From Rhipicephalus microplus (Eukaryota > Arthropoda > Arachnida > Ixodida > Ixodidae), in contig NC_134710.1 of assembly GCF_043290135.1 (NCBI RefSeq), positions 3,626,821 to 3,690,820 on the forward strand: a DNA stretch of 64,000 nucleotides, given 5' to 3'. Below the pieces are notes generated by a model. It had not been told where the DNA came from and did not search any database. It saw only the letters and a program-made list of their open reading frames with translations. Positions 33,341 through 45,388 of the stretch are shown piece by piece. Position 1 is the stretch's first letter; every line of letters begins with the position of its first letter. The position numbers and the translations under genes are program-made.

Positions 33341-34553
33341 TTTCTTTAAAGGGGCCCTGCAACACCTTTACAAGTAGCCATGGAATAGATTTTCAAAATG
33401 AGCTTATTGTCCTCTCACAAATTCACTAGTGCAAAAAATTTTAGAATCTGTCCAGTGTGTGCAGAGTTACAAATATTTTTCAAGCACTGCAATTGCTTCC
33501 TCTCTTCACTCGTCCCGATGAAAATGCTGGAATCTAAGCAAAGAGAAATGGCAGGGAGAAGAGAGTACGTCCCGCACACCTCTTGACTTTGAGCATCGTT
33601 TCTCTTTGTTTATGTTTTTCTTCAAAGGGTCAGATCCGAATCCTTGGAATGGTAGAGGAATAATCATGAAAACGTGCCTATCATGCAGTAAAGCAGATTC
33701 GTGTTGTTGGGTGACAGGACAACTTGCTGGTATCACATGTCACTGAAGATAGCGGTACATTACTGAAGTGAATCCATGCTGTAAGTTGGACAACAAAGCA
33801 TAAGAGATTAGGGAACCGCACCAGACTGCTGTTCACCTGCCCACCTAATATGGTACAGATAGCTATGCCGTATGGGGTTCTGCCAGCGTTAGGCCAAGCT
33901 ACATGAGACAACGACAGCATATTGTCATTGGGTAATGATGTCAATAAACAGAGCAGACTATAAAATGGAACTCTTTATTTGGTCGGACTTGTGTTTGGTA
34001 AAGGGAAAGCCAGATTACAGTGATACACACTGGCACTGATAGCGGCGAACAGAGCATCAGCTGTCGATAAGCAGACAGCATACATGTGCCGTTGAATATT
34101 CCACCATTATTGCTAGTGGCCATGTAAGTTTCAGAAGAATCTGTAATGTTCGCAGTGTGCTTGTAAGCTTGCCGAAAGGATCTACTACAATGGTGAAGTT
34201 TCTAGAATACTGAGCTGCGCTTTGCGCTGACAGTTGCTGACAATCGTTGTGGGCATAAACCGAATACAGCAAGAGCGAAAATAGGAAATCTGCATGGCAC
34301 TATGTTGCTCAAAGTGCTCCACACTTGAAGGGATTGACAATCAATTTTTTTCAACCCATTTTTTACTGTACGACAGAAAGCTCACCCTTTGTGGTGGTAT
34401 TTTAGAAGCAGTATTTTTCTATATGAAAGGCTATAAATACAGATGTATCTTTTATTCAAACTACTTTGATTAGATGGCGATGCCGCTAATCCTTCGCGGG
34501 ATTTGTTAAAGCTGTTATCGCTCTGCTTTCACAGGAGTTCCTGTAACGATGCC
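33341..34553. other. Repeat end, otherwise no recognised content
   Basis: TTTAAAGGGGCCCTGCAACA at about 33349 looks like the end of a dispersed element, with no opposite end found. The remainder is unremarkable. Confidence 0.35.
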
Positions 34554-35492
34554 TAAAGGGCCACTCACCAGGCCCCACACCGAACTTGAGTTAGACAGTG
34601 GTAGTTGTTGGGTGTCCGATGAGGAACATTTTGCCACAAAAATTTTTCGAATCGGTTCATCATGAGCGGAGAAAACAGGTTTTTTGACGTGGCGCGAAAC
34701 GAGGATGAGAGGAGGCGAGCTCGAAACCCTTGCCGCTTTTCCGCGCTGCCTTCGCAAGCCAGATCTCTTCCCCACCCTCTCCAGCATCCGACCATGAGGT
34801 GACGTGTGCATGACGTGCCCAAACAATTCCAACCTCCGAGCACGCGAGCAGCGTTTTTTTTGTTAACCAGCGTTATTTTGTGGTCTTCTGCCTGTTTCTG
34901 CGGGATGGTTTGGAAACGCTGGCTTAGACGTGGTAGAGTAGATGAGCACAATGAGTGTGCGAACGCGTAGAAGTGTTCCACGGGGGTTGTCTGCTCAATG
35001 CGCTGACTGTGGGACGCTGGACCGTGGGACGCTGACCACTGACCGTGAAACGCTGGCACATTAGCCCCGCATCTCGTAGCATTTCACGGGGAAAAATGAA
35101 AGAAAAACGCGCACAATTTTTTATTGTCTCATTATTTATTTCAAGTTTTATTAATCTCTTAAAGCAACAAATACATAAACTATGCATGTTGTGTTAAATA
35201 ATTTTTTCCATGTCACGTGGTATACTGTTGACAACGTCAGAGCAGAGTCGTCTACGTAGAAGACCATCGTCATTGCATTGCCTTGTACGTAGGGTCATTC
35301 CTACGCCCACGTCATCCCCTCAATATCTTAGCGTGCGCCGGCAGAGGGGAGGGGGAGCAGCCTTCATCTTGAAATTTAACCCATTTCTGTGGCGTGTAGC
35401 ATTGCAAATTTTGGCAGACGTGATCATGAATGCCTCGTCTACGCATTGCGCTTGTCAGCTCAAAATTGTCAAACCTGGTGAGTGGCCCTTTA
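34554..35492. mobile_element. Non-autonomous TIR element (MITE-like)
   Basis: A perfect 19-bp inverted repeat TAAAGGGCCACTCACCAGG lies at 34554-34572 and inverted at 35474-35492. The first ten bases match the TIR of the element at 6417-7376. No coding capacity. A short GGGACGCTG repeat lies at about 35010-35060. The element is immediately followed by the dispersed repeat at 35511-35745. Confidence 0.8.
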
Positions 35493-35510
35493 AGCGCCTT
35501 TATTTTGAGC

Positions 35511-35745
35511 TTTTCAACAATTCTTTAAAATAGCAAGCTGTTACAATGAGATGGCGTGGCATTATGCACTTTCCCTGTATTTGTGCCGCGTTGTGTGCAC
35601 CTACGCCCAAGGTTGCCTGCACCTGTATCATGAGTGGCTTGTCCCGGTTTGCTTGCTCTCCCGACACACAAGCCAAGCCAAGTCATCGAAAATGTCACTA
35701 CGCCTATGCACGGCTGCACTGAGTAGCAGTGCACGTTGTTTCTGA
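35511..35745 (-). repeat. Dispersed repeat, copy B (inverted partner of 12190-12415)
   Basis: Reverse complement of the block at 12190-12415, for example GAGCTTTTCAAC, AATGTCACTACGCC and TGTCCCGG. It sits between the MITE-like element and the P-type transposase relic. Confidence 0.75.
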
Positions 35746-35766
35746 GATGAACTGTCAGTAGAAAAG

Positions 35767-36885
35767 CTACGTTACTCCAAAGTCTCTGACTAAAGGAATA
35801 ACCCTGAAGCCACAGGCCTTTACCTTCTCAAGCACAAAAATCAACAACATGGGAAGCTGTAAGCCTGTTAACCCCGTGGTAAAATAGTAGGCCACTGGTA
35901 TGAGATACGTTGTCGAGAGTCCAGTGACCACAAAGCACAGGAGAGGGTTCGCTAAGGTGAGATAATCACCCTGTTGTTCCAAGGAGACATCTGTGTGTCC
36001 CACAAAGCATTCCTGCTCTTTATTGTACGGCAGCTTTTCTTTTATCTTCATTTCATCAACGATGAGTGAGCATGCCCTTGGCTGCGGTAGACTCAAGTTC
36101 TCGACTTCCACTCTAAGGCGAGCTTCGACGGGTTCGCTGAAGCCTGTTTCTCCACGTCTGCTTCAAGTAGTTGCTTAAAGTCTTCCTACTACGAAGCTTC
36201 AAAACAGTTTCCCCATGGATGTGTTCATAAGCCCTTGAAGATAGGTGCCTCAAAACTACACAACGTCGGGTTGTGTCCTCAGACCAACTGGGTCTTTTCT
36301 TCCTGAAGTTCTGTATTTAATAAATTAGAAGCAGAGCTGCAGGTTCCTTTTTTTCTACCCTTTTCTTGACGTAAGAAACATCCACCACCATGGCATCCTC
36401 GTGTAGCTTTTTCAATTTTGTCTTATACTTGTCGACGGTCTGCTGCAGTCGAAGCAACTGGCTCCTCAAACTCTTTTTTTTTTACCATTTCGCTCTTTCA
36501 GTAACAAGCTCACTTGAAGTGAACGAGCTGCTTACTTCGACGCCTTGATCGCGCGAGTTGGCTGCTGTTGATGTGTCTATGGAGCAGCAATCGGACATAT
36601 CCTCCACTGATGAAGTAGAAGCTGCTGCTGGCACCAATTCTTGCATCGCTGTGCCGCTCGTGGAGTCATTTTGCGCCACCGTAGCACTCGCTCTTTTGAT
36701 GATGCTTGCTGTATCTTGTGCTGGCGTTGACTTTGGCTGAAGATGCAACGGGTACTGTTCAAAAACTGATGGCACAGCCCCTTTCTTCAGGCGTCGGCAC
36801 TTGCCTTCTATGAAGTTTTCTTTGAAATGCCTTCTGCACACTTCGGTGTAGCATGAGGTGGTGTTTGGCGACCACTTGTCACGTC
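35767..36885 (-). pseudogene. P-element/THAP9-like transposase relic
   Basis: On the minus strand the second half of a THAP domain reads TEVCRRHFKENFIEGKCRRL and then KKGAVPSVFEQYP (Cys-x2-His and AVP box). A linker follows, then a helical segment LRSQLLRLQQTVDKYKTKL (about 36420-36475) and WSEDTTRRCVVLRHLS near 36280. The catalytic region begins ACSLIVDEMKIKEKLPYN with the conserved Asp, and YLIPVAYYFTTGL further on. Frameshifts and stops between 36112 and 36480 break it. THAP9/P-type transposases cut DNA and use GTP as a cofactor in flies. The end of the protein is missing. Confidence 0.82.
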
Positions 36886-37209
36886 ATATTGCAGCAAACC
36901 ACCGTGATCATGCGTCTGCATCAGCTGGTATTTCATGAAAAGAAAGCCCTGTTGTCTTCTTTTTTCATTGGATTTACATAACGGCACACAACAGTAGGCT
37001 ATCGTGAGGCTAGCTACACACTTGTCGCCAACTATCTCACAAAGTGAAGATGAACATTTAACAGGTTGAATGCAACAGCGGCTCGCGACTAATGTGCACT
37101 GAAACAGAATGGTGAATGGCGGTTGGGGCAGCCGAGAACGCTGATACTCTGTTTGCCTAGCCCACTAGCGGCGGCGGCGAGAACGAGCTTAAGCCGCCAC
37201 AGGTGGTGT

Positions 37210-39440
37210 GCCCTGCACAGATTTTTATAAAGGAGACAATGATACAACTTGAAAACACTGATAACTCAAACATTGATTACAAAGAAAACATCGTCACCAT
37301 TTCAATGCACATAAAAAATTGCTATGAAATGATGCTAGGTGTAGTGAGAGTGCAGTTGTTCTCGGAACACCTTGCTATTTTTGTTGCTGGAACTATCGCA
37401 TCAGGAAGATCATTCCACAGTGAGATGGCCTGTGATACAGGAGATTGGTTGTACGCGCGCTTTGCCAAAAAGATGTTTGAAGCTGCACTAATTTCGAGTA
37501 CGTGCTGACCTGCGAACCTGCACGTGCAGAGGGAAAGATCTCTGTACGCAATGGATGTACTTGTCAAACAACGCAAGAAGTGCTATCTTATGACAGATTA
37601 CTAATCACTCTAAATCGATATCACCTTATAATCATGAAATACTGCTATGATGTTGGTAGTTCTGAATGATGAAGCAGGGGGCTTTGTTTTTGAATGACTT
37701 CGATCATTTGCGATTGTATGTATAAATAAAATAACCGGGCGATATTGGCACGCTTAAAGCTGATGTACCAACTGTTACATGGTCACCTAAACATAGACAA
37801 GTCCCGCTACATAAAGCTATCCGCAGCTAGAACTACCCGCCACAAATACTCTTATACCCTTGCCCCTTACAGATTTCACACAGATGCTTTCAAATTCTCG
37901 TTCTTCCTGCTTGCGATCAGAGAATGGAATAACCTGTCCCCCTCCATTACCAGTAGCACATCCTTAACCACTTTCTCAAAACTAGTAGAAAGCGACTTCA
38001 TAGCCTCACAAACATAATATGGTGCTATGTGATCTTTCTTGTTATTTAAGTAAAGTGTCAATATGATTGTACTTTGACAAATGTGCTTATATTTTTTTTT
38101 GTTAATTTTTTCTTCTTATTTTTTTCCCCTTTTTATTGACTGTACTTAATCACTGCCTTAGATTGTCCACCTGTTATAATCCCTCTGGGATTGACAGTAT
38201 GTATAAATAAAATAAATAAAGTAAGATAGAGTTGAAGGGGGGACCAAACTGGGGAGGCATATTATAACTGTGGACATAGAAATGTTAAGTTAGCTAGTTT
38301 ATGAATGCTCATTATGGAGTAATGAAGATTTCAATCCAAGTAACCTAGTCTTTTAGATGCCTTAGAACAAATGGAAGTCATGTGGGAGGACCATGAAAGC
38401 TTAGAGTAAAAAATAACCCCTATATATTTGTAAGAGGTGGTTCAAGAGACCTCGATATTGTTAATTTTGTATGAAAAAGCGGAAAGCGAGTTTTTTCGAG
38501 AAATAGACATCGTTCTACATTTTATAGTATTCAAACTCATTAACCACTTACTACACCAACTGCTAATGAGGTCTAGGTTACTTTGAAGGGCGACATGATC
38601 AACGGAAGATGTTATAGTTCGATAAATGGAGCAATCATCTGCGAAAAGGTATATGCAAGATGAAGTGTTAGCCGGTAGGTCATTAATGAAGATCAGGAAA
38701 AGACTCGCTACCCTGGGGTACTCTTGAACTGACTTCTAAAATAGTGGAATGAAAACCATTTGCAAATGTGAGCTGTTCATGAAATGAAAGAAAATTTTGG
38801 AGCGATGATAGCGCTAAAGAGTCTAATTTAAGGGCAGAGAGTTTGGAAATCAGACGACAATGGGTGACACGGTCAAAGGCCTTCGAAAAATTTATGAAAA
38901 CATAATCTGTCTGTGTGTTCGTGTCCAAGTTAGTGCATAGGTCTATCCTGAATTCTAAAGGTTGTGTATTGCAAGAGAAACCTTTTCTGAAGCCATGTTA
39001 TGTGGGGCTAAAAAAATTGTTTGATTTAAGATGATGGTAAATGTGAGAAGCAATATGTTCAAGCAATTTATATCTGATTGAGGTTAACAAAATAGGACAA
39101 TAATGTTCAACTTGATCTTTACACTGTGCTTTAAATACAGGAATAACTTTTCTAATTTTCCAGTCCATGAGAAGCTAAACAGTACACAAAGACTGTCTGA
39201 AGGTGTGAAGCAATATTTGGGAGTACATGGAAATCTTATTTCTAGTATTTTTTATTGATATTATCAAGACCACTAGAAGCAGGAGCTGTAAGGTTGTTCA
39301 TTAGTTTGGTAATGCCCTCATGTTAATATCTACAGGTGCTATCAAGGGGTACTAATCAGGTTCTGGAAAATTGGGAATGGTAGAATGATCTTCCCACGTG
39401 ACAGAAGAAAAACCTTTTTAAATGGTTTTGCACACTGATA
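37210..39440 (-). mobile_element. CR1/Jockey-type LINE, interrupted by a second LINE
   Basis: Minus-strand order: VFLLSRG and PFPIFQNLIS (about 39370-39430), a degenerate RT with GFRKGFSCNT and YVFINFSKAFDRVTHCRL (38840-38990), SSRVPQGS, then the thumb (KRLGYLDWNLHYS, YASPVWSPLQLYL at 38221-38300). The protein continues at 37740 and below (IEVIQKQS, later VSQAISLWNDLPDA at 37380-37450). The gap 37735-38220 holds a + strand LINE tail. Many breaks. Confidence 0.78.
37735..38220 (+). mobile_element. LINE 3' tail inserted in the opposite orientation
   Basis: The frame at 37745-38017 reads RLKLMYQLLHGHLN, SYTLAPYRFHTDAFKFSFF and AIREWNNLSPSI, the last part of a LINE ORF2. A 3' UTR and tail GTATGTATAAATAAAATAA (38197-38215) follow. 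The same 19 bases occur at 37716-37734 directly before the insert. Confidence 0.8.
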
Positions 39441-40139
39441 TCTTGGTAGAAGTAATTGATTCTGCGTGGCAATCAAGCATTTTACCACAGAGCCATCTCT
39501 GGTCTCAGAACTACTTTTCAAATAGATGCTAATGTTCATGATACATGAAATAATTTAGAAAGTTAGATGAAAACGAATCTGTTCGTTACTAAACATGATA
39601 AATGAAAGTGAACACCAACCAAATAAACTTTGTTTTTTTCTCTTTTTAAAAACGTGTATTTGGTCAGTGTTCGCTTTTATTTATCATGAAACGTCAATTA
39701 CACTTGCAGTGCTGGCTATCCAATTTTATGAACATCACATATGTACTCCTATGATACAGCTGCCACATTGGGTTAACGTCATAATTGGAATTTTGTTGAA
39801 GTGCACTGAAAACACATGGACAGAAGAGGCTTACTCTGACAACCGAAGCTTATTAATCAGAAAAATGTATTTAAAGCGAATACATGCTTCTTTACACATG
39901 TGCAACAGACCAGGGAGCAACAAAAAAGGCTCTGGTATAGGGATTATAATATTTTTGGTGTTACTTGGGGTCAATTGGGGTAAGGTGCCATGAGCTGAAA
40001 TTGATATATATAGCACTGTCCAGGGCTACCATTCTCACGAGCACCAGCGCTTCGTATCAGCTTATCGTTTGTGGTATTACTAATACTCATGTCTCTGTTG
40101 GTATTGTTGCACAAGTGCAAACAACTGGTTTTATATATT
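39441..40139. other. No recognised content
   Basis: Open frames here (for example 39595-39993, +) show no family resemblance. AT-rich non-coding sequence between the LINE and the Gypsy element. Confidence 0.35.
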
Positions 40140-40341
40140 GTCATAACGCAGAAACAGCAGCAGTTGAATACAGGACAACTCACTTTAATTATACCAGAAC
40201 ACTGGCAAACTGATCAGATGAGAACCTCGTCTTTCTCTTTCGCTGTGCGTGCTCTTGGTTGTTCTCTTGGTGCTGCATATCCAGAGAGCAGCGTCCCGAT
40301 GCTCTACTACGAAGGACGGTGCTGTAGATGTATGGTACAAA

Positions 40342-41564
40342 TCAATCCCAACAATAGGGCTTCATTCGCGCAACGTGTACAATTTCTGGTTTTTGCTGAC
40401 GAGTTCTCGAGGGGCTGTCAGGAACGATCACATAGTTAACGTCACTCAGGCGTTGTACAACGTTGTAGGGGCCAAAATATCTCTTCAGCAATTTTTCAGA
40501 CAGTCCTCGACAAGGGATAGGACTCCATACCCACACTTTCTCGCCGGGCTGATAGACGGCATGTCGGTGTCACGGAGTATATGGTTGGGCGTCATAATTT
40601 TGGTGCTGGGTGATTCGGACGCGCGTAAGCTGCTTCGCTTCTTCTGCTTGTTTGGTAAAAGCTGCAGTGTCTGAATTGGTATTATTGCAGACGTGGGGTA
40701 ACATGGTGTCAAGCATCGTCGTCAGTTCACGGCCATGAAGGAGGCTAAACGGCGTTTTTCATGTAGTTTCTTACTGGGCTGTATTATAGGTGAACGTGAT
40801 GTATAATAGAATGTGGTCCTGGTTATTGTGATCCACATCTACGTACATACTCAACATGTCAGCAATAGTCTTGTTTAAGCATTCTGTTAAGCCGTTCTTT
40901 GCGGGTGGTAAGCGGTGGTTTTCCAATGGGCTGCTCTACTGAGCTCAAGCACTATCTTCAGGAGTGCGGCCGTGGAAGCGGTACCTCGATCCATTATTAT
41001 GATTATTGGAGCACTGTGCCTCACGACGATATTTTCTATGAAGAACCGTGCGGTTTCAACGGCGATGCCACTTGACAAAGCCTTTATTTTCACGTAGCAC
41101 GTAAGCTAATCAGTGGCGACTATTACCCACTTGTTGCCAGCATGGGAAGTTGGAAATGGTCCTAGGATATCCATTCAGATTTTGGCAAAAGGTACCGTGG
41201 GCGCTTGAACTGGTTGTAATAGTCCAGTTGGTTTTAACGGTGGTGATTTTCGTTGTTGACAATCGAGGCACGTGTACACGAAATTTTTTACAATAGCTGG
41301 AAATCCTGGCCAGTAGTATTCCTGTTGGATTCTGGCCAATGTGCGTGTGTATCCGAGATGACCAGACGTTGGCTCATCGTGGCAAGCACTAAGTATATCC
41401 TCACGGATTGACGTCAGGACGACAAGTAGATGGGTGCTTCCTCCGACAGAAAAGTTCTTTTTATAGGGAACACCGCTGTGTAAGCAGGATGGTGGCAGGC
41501 TTCTTGCAAATTTTCTAGGGACAGTTGTTGTGTGGCCATTCAAAAATTTAATAAGGGGAAGCAA
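40342..41564 (-). pseudogene. Gypsy integrase, decayed
   Basis: The zinc-binding HHCC module is readable: CHDEPTSGHLGYTRTLARIQ and YYWPGFPAIVKNFVYTCLDC. The core domain follows after stops (MDILGPFPTSHAGNKWVIV; later HWKTTAYHPQ, which contains the usual glycine-poor YHPQ motif). The C-terminus KYFGPYNVVQRLSDVNYVIV and VHVARMKPY ends at 40342. Several stops (for example at 41175 and 40887) make it inactive. Confidence 0.87.
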
Positions 41565-41579
41565 CTCGCGGTCTTCCTT

Positions 41580-42760
41580 CTAATTGCATGAAATCATAGT
41601 GGTGTCGACGACTGCTACAAATACCATGTCATCATCTTCTGTGCCATCGTCGCTCTTTATCGGTGACGTTGTTAAGTAATCGGCGTCTGCGTGCTGCTGT
41701 CTGGACTTATAGACAGCCGTCATATCAAATTCTTGAAGGCGTAAGCACCATCGTGCAAGTTGACCAGAGGGGTCTTTCAAGTTGGTCAGCCAGTAGACGG
41801 AATGATGGTTGCTGACTATGTGGAATGAACGACCGTAGAGGTACGGACGAAACTTCATAACCGCCCATACGACTGCAAGACACTCTTTTTCTGTTGTGGA
41901 GTAGTTGGACTCTGCGCGGGAAAGCGTCCTACTAGCATATGCGATCACCCGCTCAGCTGAGTGTTGCCATTGGACGAGTACAGCGCCTAAACCTACGTTG
42001 CTGGCATCTGTGTGGACCATGATAGGAATGTCCTCATCAAAGTGAGCAAGCACAGGCGGTGTCTGCAGGCTTCGATGGAGATCGTCAAATGCTGCTTGTT
42101 GATCATTGCCCCATGTGAACAAAACGTCTTCTCTCGTGAGTCGTGTCAACGGCGAGGATATGTGTGAGAAATCGGCAATAAACTTTCGGTAGTATGCACA
42201 GAGGCCAAGGAAACGCCTGACTGCTTTCTTATCTGTTGGCACTGGAAGTTTTCTGACGGCTGCGATCTTATCGAGATCAGGTCGAAAACCTTCATGGCTC
42301 ATCACATGGCGTAAGAATTGGAGCTCCTTGAAGCTGAAATGACCCTTCTCGGGTTTCAGTGTCAGGCCAGCAGACTGTATTGCCCTGAATACTGATAGCA
42401 GCCTTCTCAGGTGTTCCTCAAAAGTTTCTGAAAAAACAATGACGTCATACAGATAGACCAGACACGTCTGCCACTTAAGGTCTGACAGAACAGTATCCAT
42501 TAGTCCCTGAAGTGTTGCGGGGGCTGAGCAAAATCCGAAGGGCGAGACTTAAAATTCATAAAGTCTGTCAGGCGTTACAAAAGCCGTTCTTTCTCTATCT
42601 GGCTCGTCGACCTCAATTTGCCACTACTCACTTTTGAGGTCCATTGACAAGAAGTAGCACGCATACCTCAGCCTGTCGAGTTAATCATCGATACGCGGTA
42701 ATGGGTATACGTCTTTCTTTGTCACATGGTTCAGCTAGTGGTAGTCAACACAAAATCGCT
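41580..42760 (-). pseudogene. Gypsy reverse transcriptase and RNase H
   Basis: The long frame 41580-42500 starts inside RT. The catalytic box reads YLYDVIVF where YLDD would be expected, so the second catalytic Asp is gone. RKFIADFSHISSPLTRLTRE and FDEDIPIMVHTDASNVGLGA (RNase H Asp) follow; the later Asp motif TDHHS is NHHS. Upstream of 42500 the RT start (KKKDGS, VDYH) can be followed only through stops and frameshifts to about 42800. Confidence 0.9.
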
Positions 42761-42869
42761 AGCTTCCGTCTTTCTTTTTAACCAGCACTACTGGCGATGC
42801 CCAAGAGGGCTTCTTGAGGGCTGGATGATGTCATCATCAAGCATTTTCTTCACTTGTTCCTGGATTGCT

Positions 42870-43679
42870 TCACACTCTTTTGGTGCTACGCAGTATGGGT
42901 TCTGTCGTACTGGCCTCCTCCGTTATTATCTGGTGCTTCGTCAGTGGCATTTGATTGACCCTTGAGGTCGATGAAAAACAGTCTTTGAACTGGTGAAGAA
43001 GATCTACTTGATGCTTTCTGTGCACTGGTGACAAATTTGGGCTCACGTCAATAGGTGGTGGCGCTGACATGGCTTGCGGTTCGTCCTGTTGCACTGCACA
43101 GCACTCGTGGATTTCGATGACCTTGTCGAAGTAGGCAATTGTAGTGCCTTGTGTCATGTATGGTCACTTGTTGGTAAAATTCGTTAAAAGAACCTCCGCT
43201 TGACCGCACACAACGTTGACAATACCTCTGGCAATTGCAGCACCGGGAGAGAGTAGAAGCGTCAATACTTCAGCGATTGTTTCTCCAGTATGTTGTGCAT
43301 TGCACCTGACCGAAACAAGACAGCAGGATAACAAAGGAACGGTCACGTGGTCAATGACATGCAGGGATTTTTGGTGTAGTGCTGCACTTTGATCTGCTGA
43401 AAAGGTCAGTACACCATCTGGTGTATTGATGATGGCACCATATTCACGCAACATATCCATTCCTAAGATTGCCTGTTTGCAACACTCGGAATAAATAACG
43501 AAAGTTGTGACGAAGAATGCATCCCCTATCTTGATCCTTGCAGTGCACATTCCGGGAGGTGTGAGTAGCTGCCCTCTAGCTCCTCTAATGTGCGGTCCCA
43601 TCCATGCTATTCTAACCTTCCTGAGCTTGTCTGCGAGACTCCCACTCATTATTAAAAAGTCCGCGCCAGTATCGACCAA
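42870..43679 (-). pseudogene. Gypsy protease and protease-RT linker
   Basis: The protease frame 43164-43679 reads MVDTGADFLIMSGSLADKLR with an intact DTGA active site and ILGMDMLREYGAI near the end. A stop at 43164 separates it from the linker 42870-43157 (SRVNQMPLTKHQIITEE), which leads to RT. A short gag end with an SPSR-type basic tail precedes it at 43750-43960. Confidence 0.85.
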
Positions 43680-43959
43680 TGCTGTCCTGTTGTGTCTGTC
43701 AATCGCGGCAGTAACAACCTCATCTTTTTTCGAATAATTGAAAATTTTTGTCTCTTCACTCGGCAGTATTGGGGAATTTTCATTCCTTCGACGATTCGCA
43801 ACCTTCCCCCTCTGAGGTCGCTGCTTTTAGTTTCCCCGGTATGGACTGGGATATCTTCCTCTGAGTATGTCAGTTGTGCTCCATTTAGAGGATGCAGAAT
43901 GACGACTAGGAGAGGATGAGTGCGACCGAAACCCAGGAGGAACATCCCGCGAGGTCATT

Positions 43960-44310
43960 ACACTGGTGTTGACCTAACTGTTTCATTACCGCGCGAAAAT
44001 GATTGTTTTTCTTATGTCTCAGGATGCCCGTTTTGGCCAGTTGGAAAAGTACTCCAGCACGTATTGCAGCATTTCAAATTTGCACAATGAAATGCTCTTT
44101 CCGAAAAATGTATGTTGTGGAGCAACAAAGATATTATAGAATGAATAAAAATGAAAAAGTGTAGAATTTTGGTCACAAACTGTTAAACAGTGCAATTAAA
44201 AACACTATATATGCAACAATATTCAAAACAAAGAAATTTCAGAATATACATTTTATAGATATATGACCCAGGAACAGTATAAAAAATAATGAATGTTGTA
44301 CAAAAATGTT
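43960..44310 (-). repeat. Dispersed repeat, copy 2
   Basis: Reverse complement of 3480-3830. It starts where recognisable gag sequence of the second Gypsy element ends. Confidence 0.7.
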
Positions 44311-45130
44311 TCTCTTCACATTTTTTCGTTGTTTTTGTTGTTGTCCTTTACCTGTGAAACTATATATGATGGAAATAATTGTCATTTGAAATTAATATCT
44401 GTATGTTGATGTAATCAGCTTTAAAGCATGCTTGAAATTTTGTCACATGCTTTACTACCTCACTGATCACCCTTCAACACGTAAATACAACAAGGTGGCT
44501 TTTGTTTAGAAGTGCACTTAAGCAGAGTTTCTGCCGTGCAAAGCAATAATAGGGCTCGAACACCGGCATCAAAACTCTCTGTTAGCTAGATCATGCAATT
44601 GGATGGTTGCGCTCTTCAGAACGAGCTCTTCAGAGCACCACTGTTTCTTTCGTAGCCGTGCACCGAAGCTAAACTACATAGGACAAGAAGCAGGAGTCTC
44701 AAGTTCGTCTATACTTGTGCCACTTATACTTCCGTGCGAGATTCCTCAGATGCACTAAGCCTTTGAAGAGCGCAGCCATCTGCACGCATGACCTAGCTAA
44801 GAGTGAACGACTGTGAGCATATAGTATCATGTGATCATTTCTTAAGGTTGAGCACACAAACGCGAACAACTGATTTGATTCTAGAACAAACCCGGCCACT
44901 AGTGTTAATGCTCGAATGTTCGAAACTGCACGTATAAATGACGACGTGCCTTGCTGCGGAACAGTTGATCGACGGCTGACGCTCTGTTTGCCAGTGTAAG
45001 TATCTCTGTGTGTCACTGTAATCTTTTGTTTACTGGCCTCAAGTTTGGCCAAATAAATAGTTTCATCTTGGGTATAGTTTGCTACCTTCATTAATATCAT
45101 GACTACATGACAATATCACAAAAAAATCGT
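44311..45130 (+). repeat. Possible solo LTR or LTR fragment (about 44500-45110)
   Basis: The end looks like an R-U5 region: TTGTTTACTGGCC, an AATAAA signal at 45052-45057, then TTTCATCTTGGGT and a CA end near 45110. The frame on the minus strand at 44699-45100 has no family. The 5' border is unclear. Confidence 0.35.
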
Positions 45131-45346
45131 CAACATAACTGAATACCTGCATGATACTTCTCTCAAGAAGTCTTGCTTCAATGCGTTTGTCGCAACAAGC
45201 AAAAAAATAGGGGCTTTTAGCTTGTACGTGTACTTCTATGCGTTGTTAACATGTTACTGGATACCCGTTTTCGTTTACAGTCTTACCAAAACGCACGTTT
45301 TTCAATGTTATAGCTCCTCATATGTAAAGGTTATGTATGTTCGTAC

Positions 45347-45388
45347 GTAAACCACGTACATAAACATAAACGTACGTACGTGGTTTAC
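45347..45388. repeat. Perfect 13-bp inverted repeat
   Basis: GTAAACCACGTAC at 45347-45359 and GTACGTGGTTTAC at 45376-45388 with a 16-bp spacer, in an AT-rich stretch. Confidence 0.9.

Larger units (their letters stand above)
40140..43975 (-). mobile_element. Second Gypsy/Ty3-type element, decayed
   Basis: Minus-strand order from 43975: gag end remnant, protease, RT, RNase H, integrase zinc finger and core, a C-terminal domain, and LTR-like sequence near 40140-40340 (AATTAAA-type signal, TGCGTTATGACA end). Most of gag and the 5' LTR are missing. It is related to, but clearly different from, the element at 1-2992. Confidence 0.87.

Noticed and set aside
35000..35060. GGGACGCTG short repeats as a separate tandem repeat locus
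   Set aside because: Only about three imperfect copies inside the MITE-like element; noted there and not called separately.
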